Source: Eubacterium sp.
GTDB taxonomy: Bacteria; Bacillota; Clostridia; Lachnospirales; Lachnospiraceae
DNA: 34,461 nt
Direction of reading: 5' to 3'
Assembly (NCBI GenBank): GCA_017477505.1
Contig: JAFUVQ010000043.1
Location: 1 to 34,461 of the forward strand
Shown: positions 16,981 to 24,916 of the stretch, piece by piece
Numbering within the stretch: the stretch's first letter is position 1
Layout: each line of letters begins with the position of its first letter
The notes under the pieces: model-generated
What the model saw: only the letters and a program-made list of their open reading frames with translations
Database searches by the model: none
Told to the model about the DNA's origin: nothing
Program-made: the position numbers and the translations under genes

Positions 16981-17017
16981 AAAAATGGGAAACCTTTTAT
17001 CAAGGTTTCCCATTTTT
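16981..17017. terminator. bidirectional terminator between the tRNA cluster and the phosphoesterase gene
   Basis: Perfect 16-bp arms AAAAATGGGAAACCTT (16981-16996) and AAGGTTTCCCATTTTT (17002-17017) around TTATC. A-run before and T-run after allow termination from both strands: the tRNAs from the left, the minus-strand gene ending at 17077 from the right. Confidence 0.88.
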
Positions 17018-17076
17018 ATTATGTAACGGTCCTATTACATACCCCGCCGGCGGATGCGCACTCGCGACTTGTTTTG

Positions 17077-18147
17077 TTAACGTTTATGCAAGGTCACAAC
17101 AACTATCTCCGGATAGTTATTTATACGTACGGGGAGGGCACTGTTGCCGAGTCCGCGGCTTATATACATGATAGTGTCCGCGTAGACATGCTCGCCGTAG
17201 CAGAGCTTCGGGAAGAATTCGAAGTCCGGTGAAAGTAAACCGCCTACTCCGGGGATTATGATCTGTCCCCCATGAATATGACCGGAGAAAACTATGTCGG
17301 CACCGGTTTTAGAGTAGTCTCCCAGGTACTTTGGTTCATGAGCAAGGAGTATCTTCAGTTTGCGGTTATCACCAGCTATGCTATTGGTATCGTTGTCATT
17401 ATTTTCCACTAAATTGTTCGTATCATTCGTTTTATTGTTGATTGTTTTATTATCAAAGTCTACCATCCCGGATGCATTTTTCAGTGATTTATCTGAAAGT
17501 CCGGCAATTATGATATTGTCTTGTTCTATGACTTCATTATCTATAAAATTAACACCCATTCCCTCTATTTTTTTGACAAAGCTATTAAATCTTTCAGGAT
17601 TCAGCCATCCCTCCTGGTTACCGGTTATATAATATACAGGAGCTATCTTAACAGCGCCTTCAAAGAAATCTTCAGCGAATTTGTAACATGTATGACTTGA
17701 GTCGAGAGCATCACCGGTTACCACTATTATGTCGGGATTCAGGGCGGATATTTTTTTCAGCAGCCCGCTCTGTTTTATTCCGAAAAACTGATTATGGAGG
17801 TCGGATATCTGAACAATTTTATATCCATCCAGATTGTCCGGAAGTATTTCAGAATGGTATTCATATTGCGTTGTAACTAAATAATAATTCTGTATCAGAC
17901 AGAAGGTACTCACGATTATCTGCAGGGAAAGAAATATCGGAACAATAATAGTAAATTTTTTCTTTCTGGTCTTATGGTGCCACAGAAACATTCCTATAAA
18001 TGCGCCGATTGCTCCGCCGATTATAGCTATAGCAATAAGAGTAAATTCAGAGATACGCCTTGCGCCTCTTTTGGCATTCCATTTATCTATGCCATAAAGA
18101 ATGAAAGCAAGAAAATTAGTTGTTATAAGGAAAATTGCAAGTATCAT
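17077..18147 (-). CDS. DUF1294 - metallophosphoesterase fusion, membrane-anchored
   Basis: A 356-residue protein. Residues about 1-90 form a DUF1294-type membrane domain (YGIDKWNAKRGARRISE, then GGAIGAFIGMFLWHHKTRKK) plus another helix at 66-84. Residues 108-356 are a YkuE-like calcineurin-type metallophosphoesterase: QISDLHN (Asp116, His118), VTGDALD (Asp146), LLAHEP (His270), FSGHIHGGQ (His290, His292). At the GNHE/GNHD motif the sequence is GNQE (176-179), so the usual catalytic histidine is glutamine 178. An Asn/Thr-rich low-complexity insert covers about 233-262. The family cleaves phosphoesters with two bound metals, and membrane members are linked to lipid or envelope substrates; the substrate here is unknown and activity may be reduced. 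The ribosome site before ATG 18147 is weak. A bidirectional terminator lies past the stop. Confidence 0.88.
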   Translation of the reverse strand: MILAIFLITTNFLAFILYGIDKWNAKRGARRISEFTLIAIAIIGGAIGAFIGMFLWHHKTRKKKFTIIVPIFLSLQIIVSTFCLIQNYYLVTTQYEYHSEILPDNLDGYKIVQISDLHNQFFGIKQSGLLKKISALNPDIIVVTGDALDSSHTCYKFAEDFFEGAVKIAPVYYITGNQEGWLNPERFNSFVKKIEGMGVNFIDNEVIEQDNIIIAGLSDKSLKNASGMVDFDNKTINNKTNDTNNLVENNDNDTNSIAGDNRKLKILLAHEPKYLGDYSKTGADIVFSGHIHGGQIIIPGVGGLLSPDFEFFPKLCYGEHVYADTIMYISRGLGNSALPVRINNYPEIVVVTLHKR

Positions 18148-18193
18148 AGTTTATTCCATTTCATTATTAGCAATAATATTAATAGTATGTAAT

Positions 18194-18227
18194 GTGATTA
18201 CATTATAACCGTATAGAATGTAATCAC
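18194..18227 (-). repeat. inverted repeat over the stop codon of the membrane gene
   Basis: Perfect 11-bp arms GTGATTACATT (18194-18204) and AATGTAATCAC (18217-18227), loop 12. It spans the end of the gene at 18198-19016 and the 50-base gap to the phosphoesterase. No T-run follows, so RNA stabilisation or weak termination are both possible. Confidence 0.5.
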
Positions 18228-19016
18228 ACTCAGCATGACCATGTAACAGATGGTTTTCGGAATCATCAGCATGCCAGTCTTCGGCTTCTCCTTTCCCCAT
18301 ATTGCAACGGGAAAGTAGAAGATGAAACTCAGGATAACCGTTACCATAATGGTTATGTAAAAACCGGCAGGATAGTGTGTAGCATGGTGCATTACATTTA
18401 TAAGTCCGGCCACAGTAAGGATTCCTATAATGATAAATGGGACGTTTCTTCTTATTGCCCATTTCCTGTTCGGTTCTCTCGAAAACCAGCGGTTTTGCGG
18501 CAGAATGAGTATGATTATCCTGATAAAGGTCAGAACGAGAATCGCCTGCTCTATAAAAAGATTATACATACTTTCGCTATACTCTACAGAATCCCCCATG
18601 GTTATGAGGATGTTGTAGAAGATTGTCATGGTAATGGACGAAATCAGGCTGCCAAGTCCGAGCAGAAGCTCCTGCTTTGGAAGGCTGCCCCTGAAATCAA
18701 TGATAATCCGCGGAATCAGGTGGAAAGCATCACCGCCTACAAGGAGCGATGCCATAAGGACACCCATGCCGAAACGATATACATTTATCATATCCTCTGC
18801 TGTATTGGCAGCCATGTATTTTCCGTTCATGATATATATCAGTACAGCTACATAGATGAGGTAGACAATGCAGAAGAACCCTTCTCCGAGTCTCGCACCG
18901 AGGGGACGTTCATGAGGAGATTTTCCTGACTCCGTTGCAGGAGAGCTTGTTTCCGGGATATCATTTGCAGCTATTTGATTTTCCGGGATATTGTTTTCAG
19001 ATATATCAGTTGACAT
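18198..19016 (-). CDS. multi-pass membrane protein, unknown function
   Basis: A 272-residue integral membrane protein. I place the start at the internal ATG 19016 (MSTDISENN), preceded by TGGAGATTTATATT, rather than the ATG five codons upstream that overlaps that ribosome site. Residues 1-45 are hydrophilic and Pro/Ser/Glu-rich; at least six hydrophobic helices follow. Recognisable phrases are GGDAFHLIPRI near the third helix and MHHATHYPAGF before the sixth; the His, Arg and Asp within or beside helices could bind a metal or proton, which is inference. It is followed 50 bases on by the metallophosphoesterase gene on the same strand and may share its transcript. I do not recognise a named family. 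Confidence 0.75.
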   Translation of the reverse strand: MSTDISENNIPENQIAANDIPETSSPATESGKSPHERPLGARLGEGFFCIVYLIYVAVLIYIMNGKYMAANTAEDMINVYRFGMGVLMASLLVGGDAFHLIPRIIIDFRGSLPKQELLLGLGSLISSITMTIFYNILITMGDSVEYSESMYNLFIEQAILVLTFIRIIILILPQNRWFSREPNRKWAIRRNVPFIIIGILTVAGLINVMHHATHYPAGFYITIMVTVILSFIFYFPVAIWGKEKPKTGMLMIPKTICYMVMLSVITFYTVIM

Positions 19017-19223
19017 AATATAAATCTCCATTTATTGAGAATATGAAGTTATTCTATCATTTTATTGATGAAATGAACAATATGAAATTATCCCGTTATG
19101 TGATTATTAAATGAACATTTCGAAATTATACTAAGAGTATAATGACAAATCCATCCGGAAGTGTTATCTTATGTGATAGATGTGAGAAAAGGGGTCTGGA
19201 TGCCCCGGAAAGGAAAATGAGTT

Positions 19224-19364
19224 ATGTTCGCGCAGATGATCAATAAAAGTCCATATAACGAACTAAGGACAGTACTGGCCACAAAGGGGGAGCAGTGCCT
19301 GGATTTGATGCGCGCGTATATGATAAGCGAAAACAGGTGTATGAAAGGGCGAGAACGGGGATAA
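19224..19364 (+). CDS. possible 46-aa protein upstream of rtcB
   Basis: ATG 19224 is preceded by CGGAAAGGAAAATGAG, a usable ribosome site, and opens a 46-codon frame ending TAA 19362-19364. The product begins MFAQMINKSPYNELRTVLAT, continues KGEQCLDLMRAYMISENR and ends with a basic tail. It could be a small helical protein; it has no signal, membrane segment or known motif. A competing ATG at 19216 gives only eight residues. It lies within the putative terminated transcript described at 19138-19430. Confidence 0.3.
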   Translation: MFAQMINKSPYNELRTVLATKGEQCLDLMRAYMISENRCMKGRERG

Positions 19365-19394
19365 ACCGGCCTGAAAGGATACATTTAGACTTTA

Positions 19395-19430
19395 ACCGCT
19401 TATCTTGTACACCGGGATAGGCGGTTTTTA
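19395..19430 (+). terminator. terminator 40 bases before rtcB
   Basis: Ten-pair stem ACCGCTTATC / GATAGGCGGT with one GU pair, loop of 11, then TTTTTA. Confidence 0.7.
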
Positions 19431-19470
19431 TATACTCATTTTTCAGAAAACAGATAAAGGAAAGAAAAAA

Positions 19471-20673
19471 ATGTTTGAAATAAAAGGAAATGTAAATACA
19501 GCGATTTGCTACGCGACTGTTGTTGAGGACGCGGCAATCGAGCAGATAAGACGTATGTGTGACTATGATTTTACTGCGGGAAGCAGGATAAGAATCATGC
19601 CGGATGTTCACGCAGGTAAGGGATGCACGATCGGTACAACCATGACGGTCATCGACAGGGCAGTTCCGAATATAGTCGGTGTGGATATCGGATGCGGAAT
19701 GTATACAGTTGATATGGGTAAGGCAGATATAGATTTTGAAAGATTTGATGCGGCCTGCCACTACATTCCGTCCGGAATGAAGGTCTGGGAAGGAAGAAAG
19801 GAAAGATTCGACCTGTCAGAGCTGAAATGCTACCGCGTTTTAAAGGATACACGTTATATCGAGAGAAGTCTCGGTACTCTCGGCGGAGGAAATCATTTTA
19901 TAGAAATAGATGAGGCAGCGGATGGAACTAAATATTTAGTAATCCATTCAGGAAGCCGAAACCTGGGTAAGCAGGTGGCGGACTATTATCAGAGCCTCGC
20001 GGTAGAGCTGCATTCCGGCAAGGAAGAGTACTTTGCGGCGAGAGATGCACTTATCGCCGAGTACAAGGCAGCGGGCCGCAGATCCGAGATTGAAGCGGCA
20101 CTTAAGGAACTTAAGTGGGAGAGAAAGGAATGCCTCATCCCTGCTGATTTATGCTATCTGTATGGAACCTTTTTTGAGGATTATCTTCATGACGTAGAGA
20201 TATGCCAGAGATTTGCAAAGAGGAACAGAGAGAAGATGGCGGAGGTTATCTTCGATCAGACAGGCATAGTTCCCGGCGAAGCTTTCCATACCATACATAA
20301 TTACATTGATACAGATGAAATGATACTCAGAAAGGGATCCATCGCAGCGCATAAGGGCGAGAAGGTATTGATTCCGATCAACATGAGGGACGGAAGCGTT
20401 CTTGCTGTCGGCAAGGGCAATCCGGAATGGAATTACTCGGCACCGCATGGCGCCGGAAGACTGATGTCACGAACAGTGGCAAAGAATACTCTTTCGATGG
20501 AAGAGTATCAGGAAATGATGAAGGGAGTATATACAACTTCCATAAATGAAAACACATTAGATGAGGCACCTATGGCCTACAAATCACTCGATGACATTAT
20601 AGATGTTATCAGAGAGTCTGTAGATGTTATAGAAGTCCTCAGACCGATTTATAACTTTAAAGCTTCTGAGTAG
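19471..20673 (+). CDS. rtcB: RtcB family RNA ligase
   Basis: RtcB joins RNA 2',3'-cyclic phosphate or 3'-phosphate ends to 5'-OH ends using GTP and Mn2+, in RNA repair. At 400 residues it is in the normal range for bacterial RtcB. ATG 19471 (MFEIKGN) follows AAAGGAAAG; the in-frame TTG at 19405 lies in the terminator loop and is rejected. Conserved blocks: MPDVHAGKG, VDIGCGM (Cys75, metal), GTLGGGNHF (His142), IHSGSRNLG (His159), EAFHTIHNYI (His273), RKGSIAAHKG and HGAGR, whose His326 matches the guanylylated histidine, then YKSLDDIIDVI near the end. All expected metal and nucleotide ligands are present. No archease or RtcA gene is nearby. A small XRE regulator gene begins 49 bases downstream. 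Confidence 0.95.
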   Translation: MFEIKGNVNTAICYATVVEDAAIEQIRRMCDYDFTAGSRIRIMPDVHAGKGCTIGTTMTVIDRAVPNIVGVDIGCGMYTVDMGKADIDFERFDAACHYIPSGMKVWEGRKERFDLSELKCYRVLKDTRYIERSLGTLGGGNHFIEIDEAADGTKYLVIHSGSRNLGKQVADYYQSLAVELHSGKEEYFAARDALIAEYKAAGRRSEIEAALKELKWERKECLIPADLCYLYGTFFEDYLHDVEICQRFAKRNREKMAEVIFDQTGIVPGEAFHTIHNYIDTDEMILRKGSIAAHKGEKVLIPINMRDGSVLAVGKGNPEWNYSAPHGAGRLMSRTVAKNTLSMEEYQEMMKGVYTTSINENTLDEAPMAYKSLDDIIDVIRESVDVIEVLRPIYNFKASE

Positions 20674-20722
20674 TGCCGGCGTATCAGCATGACATCTCCT
20701 CAGAGCAGAATAGGAGGAAAAG

Positions 20723-20977
20723 ATGAACATGATACCAATGATAGATACAGTCGGTACAGGCAGAAACATAGTATTTCTGCGTAAGAGAGCAGGTCTTACT
20801 GTGGCAGACCTGCAGGACATATTTGGATTTGCTACTCCACAGGCCATCTACAAGTGGCAGCGTGGTACGGCACTTCCTGCCATAGACAATCTGGTAGTTC
20901 TGGCTGACGTATTCGGCGTCACCATGGATGACATCATCGTGGTAACACGTCCGGACGAAGTTCGTAAGACTGCGTAA
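20723..20977 (+). CDS. small XRE-family helix-turn-helix regulator
   Basis: An 84-residue protein that is almost entirely one Cro/CI-type HTH domain (GRNIVFLRKRAGLTVADLQD, then TPQAIYKWQRGTALPAIDNL and ADVFGVTMDDII). It would bind DNA as a dimer; targets are unknown. ATG 20723 follows AGGAGGAAAAG. It lies 49 bases downstream of rtcB on the same strand with no terminator between, so it may be cotranscribed; the convergent permease gene ends 58 bases later. Confidence 0.85.
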   Translation: MNMIPMIDTVGTGRNIVFLRKRAGLTVADLQDIFGFATPQAIYKWQRGTALPAIDNLVVLADVFGVTMDDIIVVTRPDEVRKTA

Positions 20978-21035
20978 AAAAGGCTGATGATGAGTTATGG
21001 GACTGAGATGGATTAACTGCGACAACTGGAAGAAT

Positions 21036-22154
21036 CTACAGTTTTAGTATTAGGCTCAAACCAAGCAGAACCATCAGGAATATCACATTAATAACCGTGA
21101 AGGCGAGCAGGTAATGTTCGCCTTTTTTCTTTATCTTATTGTAGAACTTGTAAGTGATAAGACTGGCCATGCTGGCGATGAGCGTGCCGAGACCGCCAAG
21201 ATTAGTGCCGACTACAAGCAGCTCGCCCTTATCTGTGAAAGCCGAAAGCAGCATAGCCGCAGGAACATTGCTTATAATCTGTGAAGCAAGGATGGCGGTC
21301 AGCGTTACATTTTTCTCAATGATAAATGAAAGCGTTTCGTGTATTACAGGGATACGGCCGAGATTTCCTATCAGCACAAAGAAGAAGAGAAATGTAATGA
21401 GGAGACCGTAATCCACATTTTTAAATGAACCTTTGTCCGCGATAAGTATAGTAATGATGACTATTCCAAGCATGATGAGGTAATGCAGGATGCCGGAAAC
21501 TGTGAGGAGGCATACGATAAAAAGAATGGAGTAGACGCCGAGCAGAAGTGGCTTCGGCGCATCGGCTTTCTTCGTCACAGCCGTGTCCAGCGTTTTGTCA
21601 GTAACATTCAGTATAAATACGCTTACGATGAGAAGCAGCAGTGAAACCGCGCTGTAGGGCAGCATAAGCATTATAAAGTCCGGGAGCGCGATATGATAAT
21701 TCGTGTAGAGATAGAGATTCTGCGGATTTCCGATAGGTGTCAGCATACTTCCGAGATTTGCGGAAACGGTCATAAGAATCAGAGTGAACATTGTCCGGCG
21801 TCTGTCCTTATATGCTTTCAGAACATTTACGGCAAATGGGACGAGAGTAACCAGCGTCACATCATTTGTCAAAAGCATGCTCATAAAGAAGGAAAGAATC
21901 ACCAGAAGCAGGGATACATACCGCTCAGAACTGACCTTGCCCAGGAGTTTTTCCGTGAGATAATCAAATGTTCCGATTCTGATCAGTGCACCCACGACAA
22001 GCATGAGCGAAAACAGAATCGCCATGACGTGGAAGTTGATATATCCGATATATTCCCGGTCGGGATGCACAAAAAAACAGGATACTATGGCAAGTATCCC
22101 GGAAATAAACAGGATTGAATCATTTTTAATAAGTTTAACAATACGTTCTTTCAT
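21036..22154 (-). CDS. ArsB/NhaD superfamily (SLC13-like) membrane permease
   Basis: A 372-residue integral membrane transporter of the ion-transporter superfamily that includes ArsB, NhaD and DASS/SLC13 carriers. About ten hydrophobic helices are visible. The two family hairpins are present: LLTNDVTLVTLVPFA with GSMLTPIGNPQNLYLY in the first half, and SNVPAAMLLSAFT with GTNLGGLGTLIASMASLI in the second. Substrate cannot be told from sequence: an inorganic or organic anion, or Na+/H+ exchange. I choose ATG 22154 (MKERIVKLIKND, then the first helix) over the in-frame TTG at 22172, which lies inside the -10 region of a near-consensus promoter. No ribosome site precedes this ATG. Confidence 0.85.
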   Translation of the reverse strand: MKERIVKLIKNDSILFISGILAIVSCFFVHPDREYIGYINFHVMAILFSLMLVVGALIRIGTFDYLTEKLLGKVSSERYVSLLLVILSFFMSMLLTNDVTLVTLVPFAVNVLKAYKDRRRTMFTLILMTVSANLGSMLTPIGNPQNLYLYTNYHIALPDFIMLMLPYSAVSLLLLIVSVFILNVTDKTLDTAVTKKADAPKPLLLGVYSILFIVCLLTVSGILHYLIMLGIVIITILIADKGSFKNVDYGLLITFLFFFVLIGNLGRIPVIHETLSFIIEKNVTLTAILASQIISNVPAAMLLSAFTDKGELLVVGTNLGGLGTLIASMASLITYKFYNKIKKKGEHYLLAFTVINVIFLMVLLGLSLILKL

Positions 22155-22163
22155 AACGGAGGT

Positions 22164-22191
22164 ATTATACAACTGATGAGGAAAATGTCAA
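22164..22191 (-). promoter_or_regulatory. promoter placed almost on the permease start codon
   Basis: On the minus strand, TTGACA (22191-22186), 16-base spacer and TATAAT (22169-22164). Only nine bases separate the -10 from ATG 22154, so the transcript would begin two to four bases before the start codon. Confidence 0.7.
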
Positions 22192-22307
22192 GAGTGTGAT
22201 AAACAGCAAGGCTTAGATATAGCGGGATATTTTGTTCAACTATGAATGAGGCTTTATGTATGTTACAATCAAATATAACTCATTGTGCAGGAAAAGCAGG
22301 TTCCAAT

Positions 22308-22871
22308 ATGAATATAAAGATTACAAAATCAAAACGAAAAACCATATCGATAACGATAAAGTCATCGGATGAGGTATCTGTACGGGCGCCGAAATGGATG
22401 AAGAAGGCTGATATTCAGACGTATATCGATAATAATATGAAATGGATAGAGAAACATCTCGAGAAGGCAAGGGAAGCCGAGAAGAAGGCAGAAAATGCAA
22501 GGACACTCACGGAACTTGAGCTGTTGAATCTTTTCGAGCAGGCAAAGCTTGTCATTCCGAAGCGAGTTGAGATGTATGCCGACCGACTGGGACTCAACTA
22601 TGGAAGAATAACTATCCGAAACCAGAGAACACGCTGGGGCAGCTGCAGCAGTAAGGGAAATCTTAACTTCAACGTTGCTCTGATGCGAGTTCCGCTTGAA
22701 GTAATGGACTATGTAATCGTTCATGAACTCTGCCACCTCATAGAGATGAACCATTCATCACGGTTCTGGGGAGAAGTTGCAAAAGTTCTGCCGGATTACA
22801 AGACTCAGGTGATGTGGCTTAAGACAAACGGCGAAGCGGTGCTTAAAGAGACGGGAGTGAGGGGTGGATGA
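22308..22871 (+). CDS. YgjP-like (DUF45) M48-related metallopeptidase
   Basis: A 187-residue zinc metallopeptidase of the YgjP/DUF45 (SprT/WLM-like) group. Diagnostic block: TRWGSCSSKGNLNFNVALMR, then VIVHELCHLIEMNHSSRFW, where HELCH gives two zinc histidines and the catalytic glutamate and NHSSRFW the third histidine. The N-terminal half is a basic beta region followed by a charged helix (ARTLTELELLNLFEQAKLVI). Start: ATG 22308 (MNIKITKSKRK) fits the family; in-frame ATGs at 22242 and 22260 would add an unlikely Cys/His tail. The ribosome site is weak (CAGG nine bases before). The cellular substrate of this family is not established; in some genomes it sits beside restriction genes, but not here. 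Confidence 0.85.
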   Translation: MNIKITKSKRKTISITIKSSDEVSVRAPKWMKKADIQTYIDNNMKWIEKHLEKAREAEKKAENARTLTELELLNLFEQAKLVIPKRVEMYADRLGLNYGRITIRNQRTRWGSCSSKGNLNFNVALMRVPLEVMDYVIVHELCHLIEMNHSSRFWGEVAKVLPDYKTQVMWLKTNGEAVLKETGVRGG

Positions 22872-22960
22872 GAGGAGATAATCTCTACCGATATTCTACC
22901 CTGTTCAATTGACGAAGGGAGTATTTATCTGTTACTGTTTAATCGGGAGGTGAAAGAAAG

Positions 22961-24265
22961 ATGAATGATTACAGATTCGGAAATTTTATTTGTGAGAAAA
23001 GAACAATGGCGGGACTGTCTCAGCAGCAGATGGCAGGACTTCTGAAGGTATCGGATAAGACGGTATCGAAATGGGAAAATGGAAAGGCGAAGCCTCGTCC
23101 GGATGTCCTAAAAAAGATTGCGGTACTGTTTGATGTTTCTGTTGAAGAACTGCTTCAGATGGACAGGAAAAACCATACTCCGGATATTGTAAAAATAGTT
23201 ATCACCGGAGGCCCGTGTGCCGGAAAGACCACTGGCATGAGCTGGATACAGCATGAATTCACAAAACTTGGATACACAGTTCTTTTCATACCGGAGACGG
23301 CAACGGAACTCATCAATGGTGGAGTTGCACCATTTTCCTGTAGTTCCAATCTTGAGTTTCAGAAATGTCAGATGAAGCTCCAGGAAGAAAAGGAAAAAGT
23401 ATTTGAGCAGGCTGCGAAAACCATGAATACAGATAAGGTTTTGATCGTATGTGACCGTGGGCTCATGGATAACAAAGCTTATATGGATGAACTGGAATTT
23501 GCTGAGCTCTGCAGGAGTCTGAAGAGAGATGCTGTTTCACTTAGGGATGGTTATGATGCAGTATTTCATTTGGTAACAGCAGCAAAGGGAGCTGTAAAGT
23601 ATTATACAACTGAGAATAATACAGCAAGATCTGAAACACCGGAGCAGGCAGCTATGCTGGATGATAAACTGATCGCGGCATGGACCGGACATCCACATCT
23701 GAGAGTGATAGATAATTCTTCCGATTTTGAACACAAGATGAAAAATCTCATAACAGAGATAAGGTCATTTCTGGGCGAACCGGAACCATTTGAAATAGAG
23801 AGAAAATATCTCATAGAGTATCCGGATCTGAAGTGGCTTGAGAGCCTTGAAAATTGCAGAAAGGTTGATATTATTCAGACCTATCTCAAGTCCGATGACG
23901 ATGATGAAATCCGGGTAAGACAGCGCGGAGAAAACGGTAGTTTTACATATACGAGGACTTTGAAACGTAAGATATCAGATGTGAAACGCTTGGAGATTGA
24001 GAAGAGGCTCACAAAGGATGAGTATCTGAATCTTCTGATGGAGGCGGATACAAAGAAACGTCCAATCCGCAAAACAAGGTACTGCCTGATGGAGAATAAC
24101 CAGTATTTTGAGATCGATATATATCCGTTCTGGAATGATCAGGCTATAGTCGAGATAGAACTGAAGTCAGAAGATGAAGCAATTCATTTTCCAAAAGAAT
24201 TAAAGGTGATCAAGGAGGTAACTGACGACGCAGCATATAAAAACGCTGCACTTGCTAAGATATAA
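22961..24265 (+). CDS. HTH - AAA_28 (NadR/Ttd14-like) NTPase - CYTH triple-domain protein
   Basis: A 434-residue soluble three-domain protein. Residues 1-66: XRE-type HTH (MAGLSQQQMAGLLKVSDKTV, then SKWENGKAKPRPD). Residues 77-255: P-loop NTPase of the AAA_28 / NadR-Ttd14 kind with Walker A GGPCAGKTT (83-91), FIPETATELI and VIVCDRGLMD-like LIVCDRGLMD. Residues 275-434: CYTH triphosphate-tunnel domain with EIERK (278-282), EIRVRQR, TLKRKI, LEIEKRL, FEIDIYPF and VEIELKSE, the charged residues that line the tunnel. NTPase plus CYTH is also the plan of the animal protein TTD14; the DNA-binding domain suggests a nucleotide- or triphosphate-sensing regulator, which is inference. ATG 22961 follows GGGAGGTGAAAG. 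An unknown gene starts 12 bases after its stop, so they form an operon. Confidence 0.88.
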   Translation: MNDYRFGNFICEKRTMAGLSQQQMAGLLKVSDKTVSKWENGKAKPRPDVLKKIAVLFDVSVEELLQMDRKNHTPDIVKIVITGGPCAGKTTGMSWIQHEFTKLGYTVLFIPETATELINGGVAPFSCSSNLEFQKCQMKLQEEKEKVFEQAAKTMNTDKVLIVCDRGLMDNKAYMDELEFAELCRSLKRDAVSLRDGYDAVFHLVTAAKGAVKYYTTENNTARSETPEQAAMLDDKLIAAWTGHPHLRVIDNSSDFEHKMKNLITEIRSFLGEPEPFEIERKYLIEYPDLKWLESLENCRKVDIIQTYLKSDDDDEIRVRQRGENGSFTYTRTLKRKISDVKRLEIEKRLTKDEYLNLLMEADTKKRPIRKTRYCLMENNQYFEIDIYPFWNDQAIVEIELKSEDEAIHFPKELKVIKEVTDDAAYKNAALAKI

Positions 24266-24277
24266 GGAGGTATCGTC

Positions 24278-24916
24278 ATGAGTATCTGGGGTAAGCTTTT
24301 TAAGAAAAAAGACAGTGAGAATAGTCAGAAGAAATCGCCGGAAAATACTGTAATAATTGCTCAGCCGGATAGCTTTCAGAGGATTCTTACGTCACAGCTC
24401 GTTGCATATTGGATTGCTACAGGGGAGCCAAAATACAAAGAAGAATTCCGGCGAAGGATGAAACTGTGTGGAGTATCTGACGAGATTGCGGGGAAAACCT
24501 TTGAATTTGAAGAAGAGATACTCAGAAGATGCCCAAGACCGGAGATGACCGATCCTGATTTTATAGCAAGACCTATGTTTAGTCTTGGCAGTTGTGTCCT
24601 GGAGCACCCGATTAGCCATTACGAAACACATTTTGATTATCCACTCTCATATATCGTGAAGCTTTCCGATGAAGCGGAATGGCATTTCTGGAACAGTCAT
24701 GAGAAGAATCTTCCGGATGATGTCTGGACGGAGATTTTTGACCTGTCAGACAAGAACAGAAAGCTGTTCATTCCATATGCCATGAATATGGTTGACGGAC
24801 TTGGCTGGACAGTCCCACAGGTCAATAAGTTTTCATATCATGAGCAGGGCATGCTGGATATCCATCGCTGGAACAAGAAAATGTCGGGAGCAGCACATAA
24901 CCCTTGGGGAATGTAA
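24278..24916 (+). CDS. unknown protein operonic with the HTH-NTPase-CYTH gene
   Basis: A 212-residue soluble protein that I do not recognise. The N-terminus is lysine-rich (SIWGKLFKKKDSENSQKK), then a helical section (QRILTSQLVAYWIATGEPKY and KEEFRRRMKLCGVSDEIAGK), then a Trp/His-rich C-terminal half (AEWHFWNSHEKNLPDDVWTE, GLGWTVPQVNKFSYHEQG, IHRWNKKMSG). No signal peptide or membrane segment. ATG 24278 follows AAGGAGG directly after the stop of the upstream gene, so translation is likely coupled and the two may act together. Its last 95 bases overlap a possible minus-strand reading frame. Confidence 0.75.
   Translation: MSIWGKLFKKKDSENSQKKSPENTVIIAQPDSFQRILTSQLVAYWIATGEPKYKEEFRRRMKLCGVSDEIAGKTFEFEEEILRRCPRPEMTDPDFIARPMFSLGSCVLEHPISHYETHFDYPLSYIVKLSDEAEWHFWNSHEKNLPDDVWTEIFDLSDKNRKLFIPYAMNMVDGLGWTVPQVNKFSYHEQGMLDIHRWNKKMSGAAHNPWGM

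Larger units (their letters stand above)
19138..19430 (+). other. possible small independent transcription unit upstream of rtcB
   Basis: A TATAAT (19138-19143) without a good -35 precedes the stretch. A terminator hairpin closes it: ACCGCTTATC (19395-19404) pairs with GATAGGCGGT (19416-19425), followed by TTTTTA. The terminator stands 40 bases before rtcB and has no other gene to serve on this strand. The unit holds a 46-codon ORF (19224-19364) or could be a small RNA. It matches no RNA family I can name. Confidence 0.4.

Noticed and set aside
16842-17232. Open frames across tRNA-Cys and its flanks
   Set aside because: They read through a tRNA, the hairpin repeat and a terminator; not coding.
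18375-18929. 184-codon plus-strand frame opposite the membrane gene
   Set aside because: Shadow of the real minus-strand gene, which has clear membrane helices and a ribosome site.
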